Assembly: GCA_946405805.1 (NCBI GenBank)
Contig: CAMJIL010000001.1
Location: 1-64,000, forward strand
Length of the DNA: 64,000 nucleotides
Reading direction: 5' to 3'
Source: an uncultured Prevotellaceae bacterium
GTDB lineage: Bacteria > Bacteroidota > Bacteroidia > Bacteroidales > Bacteroidaceae
Shown: positions 60,805 to 64,000 of the stretch, in pieces
How the letters are laid out: each line of letters starts with the position of its first letter
How positions within the stretch are numbered: position 1 is the first letter of the stretch
Notes under the pieces: model-generated
Told to the model about the DNA's origin: nothing
Database searches by the model: none
What the model saw: the letters and a program-made list of their open reading frames with translations, nothing else
Program-made: the position numbers and the translations under genes

Positions 60805-60841
60805 CCCCCTCCCTCCCTCGGGAGGGCCGGGGTGGGGCCAC
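60805..60841. repeat. GC-rich REP-like palindrome after GH43
   Basis: CCCCCTCCCTCCCTCGGGAG then GGCCGGGGTGGGGCC. CTCCCTC/GAGGGC-like arms form a stem. Same family as at 59550 and 55700; a TTAACC tract lies on its right. Confidence 0.85.
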
Positions 60842-60864
60842 CCTTAACCTTTAACCGTTACCCC

Positions 60865-61953
60865 TTACTCCTCCCACCTGATGACAGGTTTTCCTTCCTG
60901 AAATTCTATTGGCAGCCAGATATAACGTGCATCACTCGGATGCCTTGGACGCCAGATGTCAGCCATGAAGATAAATCCATCCTGATAGGGTAGGATAAAG
61001 GTGCTTTGTCCACCAAATGTTATCTCCGCCTTTGGACCAACGCAAGGATTCGGATGCTGCGTCCAAGGGCCCCAGATGCTGGTAGCAGAGAACATACGGG
61101 CCTCATTAGGCTTCCAACCAGTACAGCCAGAGGTAATCATCCAGTATGTACCGTCTTTCTTGAATATAGCGGGAGCCTCATTGTGTCCTGCAGGAGCAAT
61201 GCGTGTATAGCGCCCTGAATGGTGAAGATAATCGTCAGTCAGTTCTGCGATATGCAGGGTAAGGTTTTCTTCAGACGAGAAGATATGATAAGCCTTGCCA
61301 TCATCATCTACATAGAGAGTCATATCACGTGACATCTGTCCATTCTTGAAGTCACGCTTTATGAAAAGCCCTTTTCTGACAGCCTCCAACCATTCAGGAG
61401 TCCACGCCTCCTTATAGTCAGAAGGATTAAGGGCATTGAGGGCCGCAATCTCTGCTTCGCCAAACTCTATAGGATATTTGCCAGCATTCGCACGTTGTGA
61501 ATACAGAAAAGAGTAGGGGCCCTCAGGCTTGTCGCTGACGGCAACACCATAGCGGGCAGCATTATATCCCTTGCCCTTGAGCTCAAGGTGAAACCACATA
61601 CAGAATTTTCCTGTCACCTTATTATATATAACCTTCGGACGCTCCAAGATGCAGCCACGTTCTATGTCGTGCCCTTTCTCATCAACCACAGACAGGGCAA
61701 CACCACAGTTGCGCCAGTTCCGAAGGTCTTTAGAAGCATAACACATTACCCCCACCAAAGCATCAGAGGTATGGTCAGACTTATGCTCACCAAACCAATA
61801 ATAGGTGTCGTTATACTTCAGGATACCCCCACCATGAGCATTGATATGCTTCCCGTCAGTATCAGGCCAGATCTCACCAGAATGAAAACTGTTGTTCTCA
61901 CCCCACGCCATTATTGGCACTATCATCAGTATAAAAAGTAATATTCTAAGCAT
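60865..61953 (-). CDS. Glycoside hydrolase family 43-like protein
   Basis: 362 residues from ATG 61953 (MLRILLFILMIVPIMAWGEN, a signal peptide). An upstream extension to 62016 is encoded by a GGTCAAA tract and lacks sense. Five-bladed propeller GH43: INAHGGGILKYNDTYYWFGEHK, CILERPKVIYNKVTGKFCMWFHLE, MSRDMTLYVDDDGKAYHIFSSEENLTLHIAELT and NEAPAIFKKDGTYWMITSGCTGWKPNEARMFSA with the Asp/Glu residues of the active site. Probably an arabinan, xylan or galactan exo-enzyme in the periplasm or on the surface. No susC/D genes are near. Confidence 0.88.
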   Translation of the reverse strand: MLRILLFILMIVPIMAWGENNSFHSGEIWPDTDGKHINAHGGGILKYNDTYYWFGEHKSDHTSDALVGVMCYASKDLRNWRNCGVALSVVDEKGHDIERGCILERPKVIYNKVTGKFCMWFHLELKGKGYNAARYGVAVSDKPEGPYSFLYSQRANAGKYPIEFGEAEIAALNALNPSDYKEAWTPEWLEAVRKGLFIKRDFKNGQMSRDMTLYVDDDGKAYHIFSSEENLTLHIAELTDDYLHHSGRYTRIAPAGHNEAPAIFKKDGTYWMITSGCTGWKPNEARMFSATSIWGPWTQHPNPCVGPKAEITFGGQSTFILPYQDGFIFMADIWRPRHPSDARYIWLPIEFQEGKPVIRWEE

Positions 61954-61974
61954 AGAATTATAACGAAAAACGAA

Positions 61975-62103
61975 AGACGAAAAACCTTTGACCTTAGACC
62001 TTTGACCTTTTACCATCCCCCTCCCTTGGGTTTCTGTCCCCCGCGAAACGGGGGAACCGAAGGGGGTGCAAAGACCATTGAAGCCGGGGGTGGGGGCCCT
62101 TTC
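61975..62103. repeat. Nested repeats upstream of GH43
   Basis: TTTGACC/TTAGACC tract (61985-62013), then CCCCCTCCCTTGGG, then the centre of element A (62028-62067, hairpin CCCCCGCGAAACGGGGG), and finally GGGGGTGGGGGCCC (62088-62101). The CCCTCCCT...GGGGTGGGG order suggests a REP-like copy interrupted by the 40-bp unit. Confidence 0.75.
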
Positions 62104-62107
62104 ACCT

Positions 62108-62620
62108 TTATTCCACTAATAATTTCTTACCATTAATGATGTAGATGCTAGGAGAAACTCTCTGCTTCCATGAGCCGTCAAGAACCTGTTCCGCATTCGC
62201 AACACGACGTCCCTGCATATCATATACACATCCGTCGCCCACAGGAGTCTGTGATGGCATCATATCCCCATTCTGATTATCTTCATACAAGTCATCAAAA
62301 ATCAGAGGAACAAACTCCACAGCACGCATCATAGCCCTAGCAGAAGGACCAGATGTAGCACTTTCACGATAATAAATCTTGTTGTGCAGCACGTAACGGT
62401 TGTTTCTAGCCCAGTTTGCCTTCATTGCATTAGATTCTTTATTAGACGTTGCATTGATATAGAATCCTACACCATTTTTGGCCTGTTCAGGCAAAGGAGC
62501 AACGATATCACCTGTCGTGTTATAATCGCCGTCTCTATTCATATCACTGCTGAATGGTAAACCGAGAGTATACACATCGTGCAACCACTTATCCCCTTCA
62601 TCTAATGGTATATAGTCCAA
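62108..62620 (-). pseudogene. 3' remnant of a secreted protein with C-terminal sorting-like tail
   Basis: About 170 codons without a credible start (TTG at 62620). The text begins DYIPLDEGDKWLHDVYTLGLPFS, with DMNRDGDYNTTGDIVAP, and ends VYDMQGRRVANAEQVLDGSW and SIYIINGKKLLVE, a tail like that of Bacteroidales secreted proteins (type IX-like/Por tail). It joins the end of the gene upstream at the junction near 62620, so it looks like the surviving 3' end of a larger gene after a deletion. Confidence 0.6.
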
Positions 62621-63438
62621 CGCTTGCCCATATAAACCTCGATGCCAAGATTTGGTATGAGGGCAGCATCATAGAGCATGTTGGTCTTCAAGGCAAAGAG
62701 AAGCGACTTCTTCTTTGGCTCTTCCTGAGTAGATAATGCTGTGGTATCAGCCACGAAGACTGCTGCTGTTGTCTCTGGCATAGCGACAGCTTCTCTGATG
62801 CCGATGTGGCTGGTCTTAACGTATTTTATGGTATAGTCGGAACGGCGCAACTGTGGCATGCAGTTGGCGATGAGGTATTTATAGTCCTCAGGATAGGTGC
62901 TCTTTATGAGCCATTCCTTTGCGTCAGGCTCGCGAGTGCTGTTGATGATGCGCAGAATCTCTTCCTTATGAGGCATTTGCTCTGTAGAGGATTTCTCTAC
63001 ACATTGCTTAAATCCCTTCCAATCCTCAGCAGTAGAACGGGTGATGATGCTGCCGTCAGACAGGTTCGACATGCCTGATATGAAGGCTGCAACGCTGTCA
63101 GTACGCTGACGTGACACTTTTTCGTTGAGCTTGTAAGGGCCGTCGATAGAGCCAAAACCGTGAATGGTGAGGTTATGGAGGGTTAGGGTAGAGTCTGACA
63201 TGATGCTGTGCAGATCCTTGCTGATGCGTCCCAGCTCTCTGGCATTGTTGCCGTAGCCTGACTGAATTTCAGCCAGACTGATAGGGAAGGTGATGTGTGC
63301 AGTGCCTGTTATGGAATCGTGTACAACAGAGTCGGCAACACATGATGCCACAGGATTATTGCTTGAAGCTGATATCCTGAATGGTATCATTATCACCAAT
63401 AATGTGAGAATGTATGTCTTGCGTAAAAAACCACACAT
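62602..63438 (-). pseudogene. OmpA-like/DUF3575 protein cut in its DUF3575 domain
   Basis: 278 residues with a signal peptide (MCGFLRKTYILTLLVIMIPF). Residues ~50-105 resemble an OmpA-like segment (TLHNLTIHGFGSIDGPYKLNEKVSRQRTDSVAAFI). The last residues LLFALKTNMLYDAALIPNLGIEVYMGKRWTI start a DUF3575 domain, as in fimbria-associated Bacteroidales proteins, but the domain should run on for ~150 residues. Instead the frame ends YH and stop. The junction lies in TGGGCAAGCGTTGGACTATA. The truncation probably leaves a nonfunctional gene. Its promoter is intact and leaderless. Confidence 0.7.
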
Positions 63439-63443
63439 GTATG

Positions 63444-63451
63444 CAAAGGTA
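63444..63451 (-). promoter_or_regulatory. Promoter -7 box of the OmpA/DUF3575 remnant
   Basis: CAAAGGTA (+) is TACCTTTG (-), only five bases from ATG 63438; predicts a leaderless transcript. Confidence 0.7.
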
Positions 63452-63615
63452 CATCTTTTATTTTATATACACAAATATTTTTTCGTTTTTATGCAAGAAT
63501 AGTGAATGATTGTGTAGCTTTGTATTCTTTTTTGATAGTTATAGATTTTTATTTATGCCTCTATGGATTTTTTCTTTGTATTCGGAGTATTTTTTCTTAC
63601 CCCTAGGGGAAATTT

Positions 63616-63699
63616 ATGTTCAAGGGCCTGAAACACCTGTCCAAGGCCCTCGAACTACTGTCCACAGCCCTTGAACATAAGTTTAAGGGCCTTGAACAT
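63616..63699. repeat. Four degenerate TTCAAGGGCC units in alternating orientation
   Basis: ATGTTCAAGGGCCT (63616), TGTCCAAGGCCCTCGAAC (63639), TGTCCACAGCCCTTGAACAT (63659) and AAGTTTAAGGGCCTTGAACA (63679), each ~20 bases with dyad symmetry. No gene fits here. Confidence 0.75.
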
Positions 63700-63750
63700 A
63701 AAATATCCTTAAAAGGAAATAAAAATAATATTAGGTGAAAAAGAAAAACC

Positions 63751-63818
63751 GCTCGGGCGGATTTGAAATCCGGCCGCACTTAATATAAGCATTTGCAATG
63801 CGAAAAATCCGCCTGAGC
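63751..63818. repeat. 14-bp inverted repeat with an alternative inner stem
   Basis: GCTCGGGCGGATTT (63751-63764) pairs with AAATCCGCCTGAGC (63805-63818), with one G-T pair. The inner GGATTT can instead pair with AAATCC at 63766-63771, so two folds compete. It lies before a promoter-like box at 63976. Confidence 0.75.
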
Positions 63819-63975
63819 AGAGATGTAAAAGAAAATTAGACGAGACGAAAATATAAAAGCCAAAAATGCTAATAATGAACGAAAAAACGGTCTATACTTC
63901 AGGGCTTCTGAGTTAAAAGATATTAAAAAAGAGGTGAAATTGCAATGTTTGCTTTGCATTTCTACCTTTTTTATG

Positions 63976-63983
63976 TAACTTTG
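63976..63983 (+). promoter_or_regulatory. Promoter -7 box at the window edge
   Basis: TAACTTTG, preceded by an imperfect inverted repeat AAAAAAGAGGTGAAATTGCA ... TGCATTTCTACCTTTTTT (63925-63972). ATG occurs at 63992, so a gene may begin at or beyond the window end. Confidence 0.5.
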
Positions 63984-64000
63984 CACTTCGCATGGATGGA

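Noticed and set aside
61954..62016. N-terminal extension of the GH43 gene
   Set aside because: It is encoded by a GGTCAAA-type tract and precedes a good signal peptide at 61953.

Overview
The window looks like a chromosomal segment of a member of the order Bacteroidales, most likely Prevotellaceae (Prevotella/Segatella type). The evidence is: promoters of the Bacteroidota form TAnnTTTG in front of most transcription units, no Shine-Dalgarno sequences, families typical of the group (type III glutamine synthetase, carboxynorspermidine decarboxylase, DUF4421, DUF4923, DUF4369 and a DUF6261-like protein), fimbrillin-like lipoproteins, and a dockerin-like secreted protein. Species cannot be told from the sequence alone.

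Layout. 1-3.9 kb is an accessory surface locus: two paralogous lipoproteins sharing a fimbrillin-like N-terminal part but carrying different C-terminal C-type-lectin-like (DUF1566-type) domains, a 44-residue peptide gene between them, a 42-bp tandem repeat array and a DUF6261-like gene. 4.0-7.9 kb is a cobalamin riboswitch followed by a three-gene biotin-dependent carboxylase/decarboxylase operon (biotin carboxylase, biotin carrier, carboxyltransferase). 8-16.5 kb holds housekeeping genes: a GT2 mannosyltransferase-like protein, pgi, rpmE2, asnA, DUF4421, DUF1015, a MATE exporter and a guanine deaminase-like protein. 16.5-21.1 kb is one operon: NIF3-like, zinc-ribbon protein, aguA, aguB, holA. 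21.1-25.9 kb has a HTH regulator, a flippase-like/GH28 pair and nspC. 26-31 kb is a tight operon: TenI-like, prs, divIC-like, membrane protein, DUF4369 lipoprotein, pyrC, plsC-like. tRNA-Ser follows. 31.5-33.2 kb is a three-gene operon (PNPOx-like, methyltransferase, GNAT). 33.2-36.8 kb is a disturbed region with palindrome arrays, a truncated ATPase start, shuffled promoter blocks, a large secreted DUF1566/Ig-like/dockerin protein and a detached copy of the 3' end of glnN. 36.8-50 kb carries DUF4923, DUF2271, glnN, GHL10, cstA, a small barrel, nadC, MgtC-like, THUMP-like methyltransferase, GT2 and mtaB. 50-60.3 kb carries tamB, pyrD, a ClC channel, tsaC, fcl and a SIMPL protein. 60.8-64 kb has GH43 and two broken genes joined head to tail.

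Functional themes: polyamine synthesis (aguA, aguB, nspC), tRNA t6A/ms2t6A modification (tsaC, mtaB), pyrimidine synthesis (pyrC, pyrD, prs), plant polysaccharide breakdown (GH28, GH43, GHL10), and methylmalonyl/propionyl-CoA metabolism under a B12 riboswitch.

The most unusual non-genic signal is the repeat content of the gaps between genes: period-7 GGTTAAA-type tracts, TTTTCG tracts, GC-rich REP-like palindromes, and a dispersed element present twice in inverted orientation with nearly identical flanks and a different centre. One such tract has entered the fcl coding frame. No complete transposase, reverse transcriptase, CRISPR array or prophage was seen.
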